Below are positions 31,263-42,398 of a stretch of 64,000 bases of DNA, piece by piece. Source of the stretch: Gonatopus flavifemur (taxonomy: Eukaryota > Arthropoda > Insecta > Hymenoptera > Dryinidae). Made by a program: the position numbers and the translations under genes. Each line of letters starts with the position of its first letter. The first letter of the stretch is position 1. Under the pieces are notes generated by a model that ran no database searches, was not told the DNA's origin, and saw only the letters and a list, made by a program, of their open reading frames with translations. The DNA lies in contig JAFFJZ010000052.1 of assembly GCA_018340375.1 (NCBI GenBank), forward strand, positions 992,001 to 1,056,000, read 5' to 3'.

Positions 31263-31959
31263 AACTCTCCAATACCCATCCACTCAGGAATCGTGAGGTT
31301 CTTTGGCCAAATAATCCAACATTTGATATTTCCGTAACCGTTCACCAATGACTTTTGCCGCCATACTGGCTCCACCATATTGGATTTTCGAAAAGACCGG
31401 TTTGTAAAATAAACTAGACACTACAAGCTTTCATTTGACACCCTAGTCATATTTTCTCGTCGATCTCAATTTCGGACAGGGGGGGGGGTGTACGGTTTGG
31501 CAAAGAATGCCCCATGTATATATATATACATATACTTCAAATGATTCATCTTCCAACTGAGAAAGAAAAAAAGGAATACGAATAAAAATGGCGTCTTAAG
31601 TATTCGGTCACAAAACTATTGTCCGCAGTTTTTCGAATTATTCAAGTGTCGTTCTTCAGTATTGGTGGTGTGTTTTTGCATGTGCTCTCCTCATCTAACG
31701 AAGTGTCTATGACCATGCATAAGAGAACCTCCAGTGCAGTCTGTGCGTTCATTTCTGCATTTGAATTGTGAATTGAACTTCATCGATGATATTATAGTCT
31801 GGTATACATTGAATCTGTGTATACGTCGGCTCTATTTACATCCCTCGGCGTGAGTGGATTCGTGTGGCCGCTACACATATACGTTTTTGTGTGTATCACT
31901 TCATTGCTCAGTGTTCTCAACGTATACTCTCCTCCTGCTATTTTTCTCTCATTCTGATA

Positions 31960-32790
31960 ATGCCTGCTACAATCTGCAAGGGGTGCACCAAATCCGTCAA
32001 GGATCCAGTTTCTTGTAGCTCCTGTGGCATCGCTTCTCATCCTGGAACTTCGTGTTTGATCAGAACTAATCATCCATGTTATACTGGAATTTGATTAGAT
32101 TGTGAGACGTTGAGAACACCTGCTCTGTCATTTCTACAAAGCGAGGAATGTGACTCTGTGTTGTTGTCAAACATTCGTGCGATTACCAAAAGTGAAATTT
32201 CTGTTTTAAATGACAAATTAAATGAATTCAATGCTAGAATCGATGAATTGACGACCACAGTTTCTAATTTGAATACGAGAGTTTCTATGCTTGAAACTGG
32301 TAGATCTAATAGCAATGATCTTTCAAAGACTTCACTTGACGAAGAAGAATTTTTCAGTGAACTGGAGGATCGGCGGAGTCGATCATTCAATATCATTATG
32401 TTTAATATTTCTGAGAAGGGCTCATCGGGGCCTTCTGAGACTGCTGAGGTTAGAAAAGTCCTATCGGAAATTGAACCTGACTCCTATGACGGTATACATA
32501 TTCGTCGTATAGGCAGACCCAATAATGATAAAAACAAAATTCGTCCCTCATGTGTGACTTTCCCCTCCAGCAGTACACCGTTGGATATCATCAGAGGGAA
32601 GTCTGCCTACAGGGGTCCGGTGAAATTTTCTCTTGATCGTACTCCTCGTCAACGGGCTCACTTAAACAGTCTCCGGGATCGTCTGAAAGACCTAAACGAT
32701 CCGTCTCAGACGATTAGATATGTAAATGGTGTACTGAAAATTGTTCCATTAAATAAGACTCGTCACTCATCATCACAAAAAAACTTGTAA
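31960..32790 (+). pseudogene. LINE ORF1 protein, one nonsense codon
   Basis: It starts at ATG 31960 with a PHD-like cysteine cluster (CKGCTK, CSSCGIASHPGTSC), followed by a single in-frame TGA at 32092-32094. Downstream is a coiled coil (IRAITKSEISVLNDKLNEF; LTTTVSNLNTRVSMLE) and a domain with FNIIMFNISEKG and IHIRRIGRPN. It ends at TAA 32788-32790. Zinc finger plus coiled coil is the ORF1 layout of CR1-group LINEs; ORF1 binds the element RNA. Confidence 0.75.
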
Positions 32791-32801
32791 CCCGCCCTTT
32801 A

Positions 32802-35654
32802 GTGTACTATCAAAATGTCCGCGGCCTTCGTACTAAACTAAATGCGCTTCATTGTGCAGTCGCAGCCTCTGTTGATCGCTATGACATCATCATTTCATCG
32901 GAAACTTGGCTTTCTGATAAAATTTTATCAACGGAAATCGGCTCGCACGGTTACACTGTATACAGAAAGGATAGATCTCTACTGACTAGTCATTGTGAGA
33001 GGAGAGGAGGAGTCTTGATAGCAGTGAAAAATGGCATTCCGAGTTCTGGATTAATCGATGAGTACTCAAATGTTGAACATTTGTTTATAAAAGTTAGGAT
33101 GGGTTCTTCGGAATCGATTTGTGGAGCCGTCTATATTCCGCCATCATCATCTGCGCATCTTTATGAAGATCATTGTAAGAGTGTGGAAGCTATCCTGAGT
33201 GCCAATCAGGATCTCTCTTTTTATCTATATGGTGATTATAATCTACCACATGCTTCTTGGCGTTTAACTAGGGCAAATATATCATGTGACATAATTCCCG
33301 GTGCAACATGTAATGAAGTGCAGTCGATACAATTTGTCTGTGAATATTTTAACTTCTCAAATTTATCCTTGAAGAATGATATATGTAATGATTTTGGTAT
33401 GATGCTTGATCTGTTATTTACAAATGACAGTTCTGTAGTGACAACTGAGTCTCTTCTCACCTGTGATAAATATCATCCACCTCTTCTTTCTATACTGGAT
33501 GTGGTTTCAATTAATTATCTTCCTCGAGATAATATTTTTCGTTATAATTTCAATTTGGGTGATTATACTGCAATTCGAAATTTTTTCAATCAAATCCCTT
33601 GGGGTTCATTACTTAGTGTTTTGACTATTGATGATGCGGTTGAGTGTTTGTATGAGATTATGAATTACGCAATTGATTTGTACGTTCCCAAATGTTATTC
33701 TCGTGATTCCAATTACCCTAGATGGTTTTCCAAACAGTTGATCGATCTGATACGTGCCAAGAAAGAAGCACATTGTATGTATAAGAAATATAATCGGATA
33801 CAAGATTATCAACTTTTCTCTGATTTGCGTGCTCAATGTGAAAAATTAGTGGATAAGTGTTATAATGATTATGTTCGCTCAACGGAATTGCAAATTCCTC
33901 ATAATATCAAAGGCTTTTGGAACTATGTCAATTCTCGTCGATCCGACAATGGTATTCCGGGTAAAATGGTTATGGATGGAATCTCAGTTACCTCTGGGCG
34001 TGAAATTGCTGACCTGTTTGCTGCTCACTTTGAGTCTGTTCATGTTTCTCACAATGATCTGACCCCTATTTTAGAATCCAATTCTGATTTGGATATCTCT
34101 GATCTCTATATTAACATTGGAACGGTGCTTATGAGGATCAACTCTTTGGATATCAATAAGGGCCCTGGCGATGATGGGATTCCCCCTTTGTTTTTGAAAT
34201 CCTGCAGCTACATATTATCACGACCACTGTGGTTGATCTTCAACGCCTCCTTATCTTCTGGTCATTTTCCTACCCGCTGGAAAAATAGTTTGGTCTCGCC
34301 GATTTTTAGGGCTGGTTGCAGAGCAGATGTGAAAAATTACAGGCCAATATCTATTATGAGTGCAATTCCCAAACTATCTGAAAGCTTGGTAACTGATATA
34401 ATATCTCCACTGTTTTCTGGCGTCATTTCGGATATGCAACATGGTTTTATGCCTGGTCGTTCAACTATCACCAACTTGGCTATTTATTGTAACTATGTAT
34501 CAAGAGTTTTGGATAATAACGGTCAGGTAGATACAGTTTATGCTGATTTCACAAAAGCCTTTGATACTGTAGATCATAATATTCTCTTTTCTAAATTATA
34601 CCGCCTTGGTTTCCGTGGAAATATTCTTAATTGGATGAGGAGCTATCTTACGAATAGAACTCAAACTGTTGAGGTTAAGAATTCCATCTTAAGGTCTATC
34701 AATGTACAATCAGGTGTTCCGCAAGGGTCGCATTTAGGCCCATCGCTATTTATTTTGTTTATTAATGATATTGGTGACAATTTTAAGCATGTTAAATTTT
34801 TACTTTTCGCGGATGATTTGAAATTATTCTTGAGAATCTTATCATACGCTGATGTCATCGCATTACAATCCGATTTGCATAGGTTGGAATCATGGTGTGC
34901 CTTGAATAAACTGCAACTGAATATATCGAAGTGTAAAGTAATGAGACTTTCGCGTAAGATGCAACCAGTCATGTTTTCATACGAATTGAACGGGTCTAGC
35001 TTAGAGGTTGTTCAGAGTATGCATGATTTGGGAATTATAATTGATTCTAAGTTCAATTCCACTATGCATTGTCAAAATATGGTTAATACGGCTATGAAGC
35101 AACTCGGATTTCTGAAGCGTATGTCTAAAGACTTCAAAGAACCCTCAACACTCTTGACACTATACAATGCTCTTGTCAGACCTAATTTAGAATATGCGTC
35201 CCAGATCTGGTCACCTCACCAAGATAAATATTGTAAACTGATTGAGAGAGTTCAGCACAAGTTTTTGCGTTTCTTAGCTTTCAAAAATTTCACCCCCATG
35301 GCCGTGTCCTGTCATGATTATGGACCGTTAATGAGATCGTTTGACATGACCACGCTTGAAGCTCGTAGGTTGGTTGACGATCTCGTTTTCATTTTCAAAA
35401 TCATTAATGGTCAAATCAGCTGTCCTGAACTACTCTCTCTTTTAAACTTCAATGTACCATCTAGAACTCTACGTAAGCCTTCGCTTTTCAATATTCCGAT
35501 GTTCACTTCACATTATTTTTATTCTGATCCAGTCAACCGCATCTGTTGCATGGCAAACTCATATGAAGATGATCTTGATTTCTTTTCGGGGTCAGTATCA
35601 ATCTTTAAAGAATCGGCCCAGGAGGCTTCCTCTAAGAAGAGTGTGAGATTATAA
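32802..35654 (+). CDS. LINE ORF2: endonuclease and reverse transcriptase (intact)
   Basis: The frame is open from 32757, overlapping the end of ORF1, with no ATG before YYQNVRGLRTK; initiation may be by re-initiation or a non-ATG codon. Residues 1 to about 220 are an AP-like endonuclease (ISSETWL, GGVLIAVK, LYGDYNLPH). The reverse transcriptase follows with KNYRPISIMSAIPK, YADFTKAFDTVDH, SGVPQGSHLGPSLF and LLFADDLKLF as the catalytic box. A thumb/C-terminal region follows (LVRPNLEYASQIWSPH). No stop in 950 residues. It would nick target DNA and copy the element RNA at the nick. Confidence 0.92.
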   Translation: MYYQNVRGLRTKLNALHCAVAASVDRYDIIISSETWLSDKILSTEIGSHGYTVYRKDRSLLTSHCERRGGVLIAVKNGIPSSGLIDEYSNVEHLFIKVRMGSSESICGAVYIPPSSSAHLYEDHCKSVEAILSANQDLSFYLYGDYNLPHASWRLTRANISCDIIPGATCNEVQSIQFVCEYFNFSNLSLKNDICNDFGMMLDLLFTNDSSVVTTESLLTCDKYHPPLLSILDVVSINYLPRDNIFRYNFNLGDYTAIRNFFNQIPWGSLLSVLTIDDAVECLYEIMNYAIDLYVPKCYSRDSNYPRWFSKQLIDLIRAKKEAHCMYKKYNRIQDYQLFSDLRAQCEKLVDKCYNDYVRSTELQIPHNIKGFWNYVNSRRSDNGIPGKMVMDGISVTSGREIADLFAAHFESVHVSHNDLTPILESNSDLDISDLYINIGTVLMRINSLDINKGPGDDGIPPLFLKSCSYILSRPLWLIFNASLSSGHFPTRWKNSLVSPIFRAGCRADVKNYRPISIMSAIPKLSESLVTDIISPLFSGVISDMQHGFMPGRSTITNLAIYCNYVSRVLDNNGQVDTVYADFTKAFDTVDHNILFSKLYRLGFRGNILNWMRSYLTNRTQTVEVKNSILRSINVQSGVPQGSHLGPSLFILFINDIGDNFKHVKFLLFADDLKLFLRILSYADVIALQSDLHRLESWCALNKLQLNISKCKVMRLSRKMQPVMFSYELNGSSLEVVQSMHDLGIIIDSKFNSTMHCQNMVNTAMKQLGFLKRMSKDFKEPSTLLTLYNALVRPNLEYASQIWSPHQDKYCKLIERVQHKFLRFLAFKNFTPMAVSCHDYGPLMRSFDMTTLEARRLVDDLVFIFKIINGQISCPELLSLLNFNVPSRTLRKPSLFNIPMFTSHYFYSDPVNRICCMANSYEDDLDFFSGSVSIFKESAQEASSKKSVRL

Positions 35655-35929
35655 TTTATGTATTATTCCACATCTATACTTTAAGGTTCGTGATAATTTA
35701 CACCGTGTCTTATTGTAATTTACTTTTTAGTACTTTATTTGAAAATTTTCTTATGTTAACCGCCATGATATTGTTTGCATACTTTTGTACCTAAAGGGCG
35801 TCTTAGCCCGTAAAATAAATCAAATCAGAAATCAAATCAAATACCTTTTGCATACTGTTATCGTCATGTTACAATAACCAACAGACGGAACGAAAAAAAA
35901 TTTATTTAATTAATGTTGGAGGGCTTCAC

Positions 35930-36220
35930 GAGTCGAGCGTTGGTCAATGGTTGGCAAAACATTGGCAACTGACCAATTACCATCCAACATCGATCACGTG
36001 AAAGATATCCATATTTCTATTCTACCACTATGTTCAGAAGGTTGGGCCACGATCGGCCCACGGTTGGTTCATGGTTGGCGAAATATTGGCAACTGATCAA
36101 TTGTCATCTAACATCCATTGCGTGAAACATATACTCCTATTCCACCTCCATTTTTTAAAGGTCGGGCCACGATAAACCCACCGTTGGCAATTGATTGATT
36201 GATCGTTGACATCGGTCATA
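35930..36220. repeat. Tandem repeat, about 130-bp unit
   Basis: GGTTGGCAAAACATTGGCAA and GGTTGGCGAAATATTGGCAA head two successive units containing GTTGGGCCACGAT; a third partial unit follows. Similar GGGCC-TTGG words occur at 3840-4020. Likely minisatellite from a non-autonomous element. Confidence 0.6.
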
Positions 36221-36527
36221 CAACAACAATCACCTATCATACCTCGATTGATCATGAATTAATGATTCAATCAGTGAACATCTATCAAACTATTCCTTCC
36301 TTTCTTTCTTCTCTTCCCTTTCTCTTCTCCCGATTGTTTTTGTATGAAAATCTTTGCGTTATCAACAAATCCGTACTTGACGAATGAGAGAAGAATTAAA
36401 CAAATATTGTATGATAACTAATCAATCTTTCAAAAATCTAATCTAGGGCATGCACTGATCAAAAATTTAAGTAAATAATAATAGAATAATAAATCCCACG
36501 ATTAAAATGATTCAAAACATGCCCACT

Positions 36528-38242
36528 TGTTGGAATAAATGAAAACATGTAAACATCAAGTTATCAAATCATTATAAAACAATGTTAAAACTCATGAAAT
36601 TTCCTCATTATAGAAAAACCCCCTAGCGGAAATAACAAACACTCGTAGAAAGAGAAAGGAAGCATGTAAAACGAGATAGCAATAGAGTAATTGGAGAAGG
36701 AATGGAGGGTGTTGCCAATTAGGAAGAAAATGGAGGATTCTCTTAAGGACAAACCTTTTATCCTAATGATCTACGAATCATAATCGATATGATCCAAGGA
36801 CCACCCTGAGGACCTTACTTTTTCCCACCATGGAATTCACGAATTTTCAGCCAAACCCTATTCCTCCCACCACCGAAGATTTTTCCTACTCCAGCAAAGA
36901 AACCAAGGTGATGTTGAACCTAGAAATCCTCGGAAATTCATTCTCCTGTCTACTTCCTTCAAAGAATTTTAACACTCAGCAAAAATCTCCACTAAGAACT
37001 CTAATATTTGAGCACTCATGAGAAGGTACAAATAGGACTTCTGTGGAGCAACGGCATCTTATAACATTGAAAATCTCACTCTCTTTCGTCTAAATAGGAA
37101 TTTCTCTGTATAAGAAATTATTTTCTTTTCTTCTCTCAAAAAGTAAGTTGGAAGTTTTTTTGTGTGCATAACAGTGGAAGTGTATACGATACAGATTCTC
37201 CAATGAAATTCAGTCTTGAATTAATGGAAAATCTGTGATTCAAAATCATATAAATTAATCGTAGAGAATCTAGTTTTTTTTCCTTCCTAATAAAATATAT
37301 GATTGTTTTTTAGTGGAGAATATTGTGGAAGAGAAAATTAGGGCTCTTACCACCAACATTGATAGAATTCGTAAGAGAATTCAAGTTGAAATTCAAAAGG
37401 TGCGTTCAGACACTTCGCCAGATCCGGGCCCTAGTAGGAATAGATTCGTCAAACATTGGGAGTATGACGAGGAGATCCTCGAACATGCTCTCAAGAAATT
37501 GGAGAATCTAAATTCTCCAAAACAAACTTTGAATTTTAGACTTCCGGATGGCAACTGAGTAGGGACGTTTTCTTTTTCATTTTTTTTTTGAATATTCCCC
37601 CTCTCAATTGTAGAAGATCACAAATTAACGTTTCTCTTATTTACTTTTCAGCAAATCTGATCGAGGTTTCCAAACCCTCTCCAAAAAATCCGATCCTTAT
37701 TTCACCCTGCGACCACGATGATGAAAATCGTGATGAAATGAATTCTTTTCTCATAAAAGAATTCACCGCGAGACCTGAGAGGTCTTCTTCCTACCCAAAA
37801 TCCCTTCGTATCTTGAAAGCTTCCTTAAAACCCTGAATGAATTCTACATGGCATATCCTCTGCCCCTTCTTATACATTTATGAAAAACACAGCGATGAGA
37901 AATAATATTACTGAGCGAACCACAAAGTATATTTCCATCGCTGCTGATTAATTTCAAATCAATACTGACAATTTTGTCAGTCAATATGACAAAATATTTA
38001 ATAAAAACTTCTTTCTCAATTGCATCCTAACCTTTCCTATAAATTATAAAAGAAATGACTAATTATATCTATATTTCTAAGATATATTGGCACTACACAT
38101 CTACACATTAACACCACACTTCATAGAACACTTTTTATAAATATATTTTCATACTTTACAGCATGGAATCGGGAGTTGAAACTTATTTCAACACGATATC
38201 CTCCCCCAGTCCTTGTTTAGGTCCTTCCTGACTGAAGTGGAG
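36528..38242 (+). mobile_element. Old LTR element, copy B, left portion
   Basis: It starts TGTTGGAAT like copy A (2079-3718, minus strand) and shares blocks such as GAAAATGGAGGATTCTCTTA and CCCCAGTCCTTGT. At 38242 it is cut by the gypsy element, and it resumes at 52416 with the expected continuation seen in copy A. A short frame (37313-37558) inside it begins ENIVEEKIRALTTNIDRIRK and is of unknown meaning. The copy is longer than copy A, so either one lost or the other gained sequence. Confidence 0.55.
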
Positions 38243-38453
38243 TGTAATATATGTATGTGATAAGGGGCGCCGGAATAGTTCATTAGTCCCTGACGCAGGG
38301 ATACACCGCTGTGCGTATGCACATTAGTCAGTTCCGCACTGGTCGCCTCTTGTACTAGACATGTACTCTTCCTGTTCTATTAAATACACGTATTATAATC
38401 AATCATTAATACAAGATTATTTACTGACGTCCTATCATGATTCTAATATAACA
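38243..38453 (+). repeat. 5' LTR of the 38-52 kb gypsy element
   Basis: 211 bases from TGTAATATATG to AATATAACA. It is intact and serves as empty-site control for the insertion in the 3' LTR: here GACGTCCTATCATGATTC is uninterrupted. Confidence 0.88.
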
Positions 38454-38471
38454 TGGCGCAGTCAAGGATAG
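38454..38471 (+). other. Primer-binding site
   Basis: TGGCGCAGTCAAGGATAG directly follows the 5' LTR and begins with TGG, complementary to the CCA end of a tRNA. A similar TGGCGCAGTCGG motif marks the older LTR family at 2443-2459 and 52543-52559. Confidence 0.65.
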
Positions 38472-38518
38472 AAAAGTGCGCAGGAATCGTTAGAATTCTA
38501 AGGTAACACGTTGATATG

Positions 38519-40593
38519 CAGGGTGTCCCATTTCAATCTGTCACTCAGAATATCTCGAAAACGAATAGATTCAGAAGAAAATGGTCCGGGGAAAAAATGT
38601 AAGAATCTGAGGGGGACATCCGATGGTGAACTTGGCTTTGACCTCAGATCCCACTTTCGAGGTCATTCTGAGGTCAACTCATGTTTTTTAAATGAAATCC
38701 CCTATTTTTTACTACCGGTCTAGATTCTACGCTGAAAACCAGGGAGCTTTTGTCTCAAACGTTTTTTCGGAATCCCCATAGATGGCGCTCTAATTGATGA
38801 GAAAATGAGAATTCTCAAACCCTCGGATTGTATTCTGTCTAACATAATGCTCAACTCTTGAGTGTTTCTCATCTCCCGGAAATTGCCGTCGGCATCAGCG
38901 TTGCCCAATGTGCACCACGAGGAGGTTGCGCGATCGGACTTTACACATCATTGTGGCCCTGAAAAGGGCCGATTGTCTGAACTGGAGGTGTATCTTCGGG
39001 GACGCATTAGGCATTCAAAAGATGTTCAAAATGAGCGCCGTTCTGCCTTTGACAAAGCGCAATTCTTTTGTGAAAGTTTTCTACAGAGCCTCGCAACGTA
39101 GCAGGTGTTATTGCTGTGCATGCTCTTCTTATTCAATCTTTCATGTCATCGCGTATTGTTGGAGGTTCACGGAATACAACATTTTTCATGTAACCCTACA
39201 AGAAAAAATCAGGCGACGTCGGATCTGGCGACCTAGGTGCCAATCGCACAGGTCCTCCACGGCCAATCCACCCTCTGGGAAACTTCTCGTCCAGAAATTT
39301 TCGAACAATTCGCATGTAATGAGGAGGTGCTCCATCCTGTTGGGACCACATCCTTGATCTCACGTGGACACTTGCGTCTTCCATGAGATCAGGGAGTTCA
39401 AAATGCAAAAAACGAAGATACTCCGCGCCAGTCAGGGTGCTTTCAAAAAAATACGGCCCGATGATCCTGGAATCTACAATCCCGCACGAAACGTTCACAC
39501 TCCAACGGTGTTGATGATCAATTGTACGGACCCAGTAAGGATTCTGAGCACTCCAATAATGGCAATTGTGCCTATTGAGAATCCCAACATTGTCAAATAT
39601 TGCCTCATCAGAGAACATAACGTGATGAGAGAAAGTAGGATCTTCTTCAATTCTCCGTTGGGCCCACGTGCAGAAGTTCAATCTTGTTGTGAAATCCTCA
39701 GCTATCAGAGATTGCACCGAAGTGATATAGTACGGATAATAATCCAACGATTTCAAGATACGCTGAGCTGTGGATCGAGGAATCCCGGTCATTCCCTCAA
39801 TATCCCGAAGACTGATATGGGGATCAATATGAATTAATGCCAGCACAGGCAGCGATCTCACATCAAGATCATCGTCATCCGCATAAACTTTGTCGTTCCT
39901 CTGTCCTTTGAGGAGACCTTGACGAGCACGTTGTTCAAGAAATTGGATCGTAATGCGATTGGGACACCTCCGATCCGGAAAACGACGTTGAAACGTTCTC
40001 ACAGCTTCAACATAATTTCCCCGCGCTCCACCAAGACACAACAAAACGTCAACAATATCGGTTGGCGCGTAATCAGACATGATATTTGGGAATGTGTTTC
40101 CTCCAAATGATAACAGAGAATTGAGCAGTTTGGGAATGCTGAATTTCTAAGGTATTCACACGTGAATCAAAACAATAACAATTTCCAAGAACAAGAACAA
40201 AACCAAAACAAAACACAACCGACGGCAATTTCCGGGAGATGAGAAACACTCAAGAGTTGAGCATTATGTTAGACAGAATACAATCCGAGGGTTTGAGAAT
40301 TCTCATTTTCTCATCAATTAGAGCGCCATCTATGGGGATTCCGAAAAAACGTTTGAGACAAAAGCTCCCTGGTCTTCAGCGTAGAATCTAGACCGGTAGT
40401 ATAAATATAGGGGATTCCATTCAAAAAACATGAGTTGACCTCAGAATGACCTCGAAAGTGGGATCTGAGGTCAAAGCCAAGTTCACCATCGGATGTCCCC
40501 CTCAGATTCTTACATTTTTTCCCCGGACCATTTTCTTCTGAATCTATTCGTTTTCGAGATATTCTGAGTGACAGATTGAAATGGGACACCCTG
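38519..40593. mobile_element. DD41D Tc1/mariner transposon 2
   Basis: 2,075 bases with ends CAGGGTGTCCCATTTCAATC and its inverse and TIRs of about 375 bases (to about 38893, and from about 40220). The right flank is TA; the left flank reads TG, probably a mutated TA. It lies in the gypsy leader between PBS and gag. TIR blocks such as GGGGGACATCCGATGGTG and CTTGGCTTTGACCTCA are shared with transposon 1 at 5094-7125. Confidence 0.88.
39007..40080 (-). pseudogene. DD41D transposase, two nonsense codons
   Basis: The start is ATG 40078-40080 (MSDYAPTDIVDVLLCLGGAR). Helix-turn-helix region, then catalytic Asp residues in MFSDEAIF, SQQDGAPPH and SPDPTSPDFF; the second and third Asp are 41 residues apart, as in transposon 1. 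Immediately after FFL a TAG replaces the expected Trp codon, and a TGA follows about 20 codons later. The same frame then runs to the natural-looking end at 39007. It is a dead copy, but its frame is otherwise whole. Confidence 0.88.
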
Positions 40594-40697
40594 TATAAAG
40601 AGCGACTCGCGACGCCATTACAAACCACACGGCGTAGGAAAAGTAGTGCACGACAGAGAAGAATAAAGATCGGAAAGATCATTCACAAGTATCAACC

Positions 40698-41729
40698 ATG
40701 GAGGGTGTAATGAGACCACCACCTCAAATGAGTTTTGAAGGAAACTTGAAGGCGAATTGGAAGTACTGGTCACAAAAAATTAATATATATTTGGAGGCAA
40801 CAGACCTGAATACAAAACTAGAGGAACAACAGGTCGCTGTTTTTCTACACACCATAGGTGAAGAAGCCTTAGAAAAATATAATACATTTGGACTTACAGA
40901 CGAACAAAATAAAAAACGAGAAAACGTTGTGAACGCTTTTGAAGCATTTCGTATTCTCAAAGGAAATGAAAGTGTCGAAAGACATTTTTTCTTCACATGT
41001 GTACAACAAATCGGAGGAGATTTTTCTACATTCCTAACGGATTTAAAGAAACTCAGTGCATCGTGTGGTTCCGGTGAATTGAAAGACAGTCTGATAAAAG
41101 ACCGAATTATATGCGGAATTCGTGATCCAGACTTGAAAAATAGACTATTGCGTGAAGAAAACCTCGACTACGGAAAATGCATAAGGATATGCAAAACGGC
41201 AGAGCTGGCAAATATACAAGTGGAAAACATTGAAAAACAAGAAGATAGTGTTCATGCTGTTAAATCGAACTCACCCAAAGGAAAAACCAAAGGCAAAGGA
41301 ACATCGACGCGAGAGGGCATCACATTCCGAGAAGATCGAAGACAACCAAACATCGCTGGAACGGTGAAGAAATCGAAAGAAAAATATCGCGATACGGAAC
41401 ATCGACCGAAAGTATGTAATAGATGCGGTCGTTCACATAAGATAAGAGAATGCCCAGCGTACGGTAAGACATGTTCATTATGTAAACGTCCCAATCACTT
41501 CGCGAATACGTGTCGTACAAACCAAGTAAACGCTATAGAATCAAAGAATAATCCAGATTTTTTGTTTATTGGTCAGGTTTCTATGCAAAACAATTCATAT
41601 AATAACGAATGGATTGAAGACATTGTCATAAATGATGAATATCATATCAACGTTAAACTTGATTCAGGCGCTAACTGTAATGTCATATCACTGCACGAAT
41701 TTAAAAAAAAAAGACGTGGAGCTGAATAA
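40698..41729 (+). pseudogene. Gypsy gag and start of protease
   Basis: The start is ATG 40698. The capsid-like region (YWSQKINIYLEATDL, FLHTIGEEALEKY, FEAFRILKGNES) is followed by two zinc knuckles, CNRCGRSHKIREC and CSLCKRPNHFANTC, and then the retropepsin motif VKLDSGANCNVIS. The frame is lost in a run of ten A at about 41702-41711, just after the protease active site; the rest of the protease continues in another frame. Gag packages the element RNA and the protease matures the polyprotein. Confidence 0.85.
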
Positions 41730-42398
41730 ACAGTACACGAATATAAATGTCTATGGAGGTTATAAAATGAATATGATAGGTAGTACAACTACATTGGACT
41801 GTGAATTCAAGAATAGGCAATGCATGGAAATGGATTTGATGGTAGTGGATGAAAATAGATGCACCCCAACTATAATAGGATTACCTTCACTTGAAAAATT
41901 TAATTTAATTCAAAGGGTATACGCAATCGATAGTATAAGAAGTACTGATCCGATTTTTAAAAAATATGAAAATGTTTTCACAGGAATTGAGTGCATTACA
42001 AATTTCAAATACGATATCAAATTACAAAATTATGAAAAAAGTTCAATTGAACCATGCAGAAAAGTCCCAATTACTCTAATGCAGCCTTTGAAGGAGCATT
42101 TGTTGCAAATGGAAGCTGGAGAGATAATTAAAAAAGTAGACAAACCCACTAAGTATGTAAACCCTTCAGTGATTGTGGAAAAGATGATGGTAATCTAAGA
42201 ATTTGTCTTGACCCAACGGCGTTGAATGAGAATATAATAAAAGAATATGTACACATTCCAAGTTTTGAGGAAGTAACCGCTGATATGGCAGATGCGGAAA
42301 TCTTCAGCACCCTTGATGCCAATAGTGCATTTTGGCAGGTAGAATTGACTGAAGAAAGTTCAGGATTAGTCACTTTCGCAACGCCGTTCGGTAAGTAC
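41712..42398 (+). pseudogene. Gypsy protease end and reverse transcriptase N-terminal part
   Basis: The frame continues the protease (NMIGSTTTLDCEFKNRQ; IIGLPSLEKFNLI) and the RT entry (PVP-like region, MQPLKEHLLQMEAGEI, KVDKPTKYVNPSVIV). A base is missing in a poly-A run at about 42181, after which LRICLDPTALNENI and STLDANSAFWQVELTEESS follow in the new frame. The sequence is cut in ATPFGKY at 42398 by a LINE and resumes with KFMRMPY at 45581. Confidence 0.8.

Larger units (their letters stand above)
27227..31513. mobile_element. 4.3 kb DNA transposon, superfamily unresolved (element U1)
   Basis: The ends are GGGGCATTCTTTGCCAAACC and its inverse. Inverted similarity continues through GTACAC-CCCCC, a GAGATCGACG stretch and CAAATGAGAGCTTG to about 27500 on the left and about 31290 on the right. 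Ends lie in (TA)n sequence, so the target duplication cannot be read. It carries one minus-strand transposase pseudogene and different tandem arrays inside each TIR. The transposase is of the same kind as in element U2 (59995-63690). Confidence 0.8.
31600..35840 (+). mobile_element. CR1/jockey-group non-LTR retrotransposon
   Basis: It contains a two-ORF LINE with an AP-type endonuclease and reverse transcriptase. The 3' end is a short tandem tail of AAATC units (AAATCAAATCAGAAATCAAA, 35816-35840), as in CR1-group and related LINEs, not a poly(A). The 5' end is not sharply defined; sequence unlike U1 begins about 31600. With an intact ORF2 and a single stop in ORF1 this is a comparatively young copy. 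Confidence 0.85.

Noticed and set aside
35930..36220. CRISPR-like or satellite DNA
   Set aside because: Only two to three diverged 130-bp units occur; too few for a satellite and the wrong form for CRISPR.
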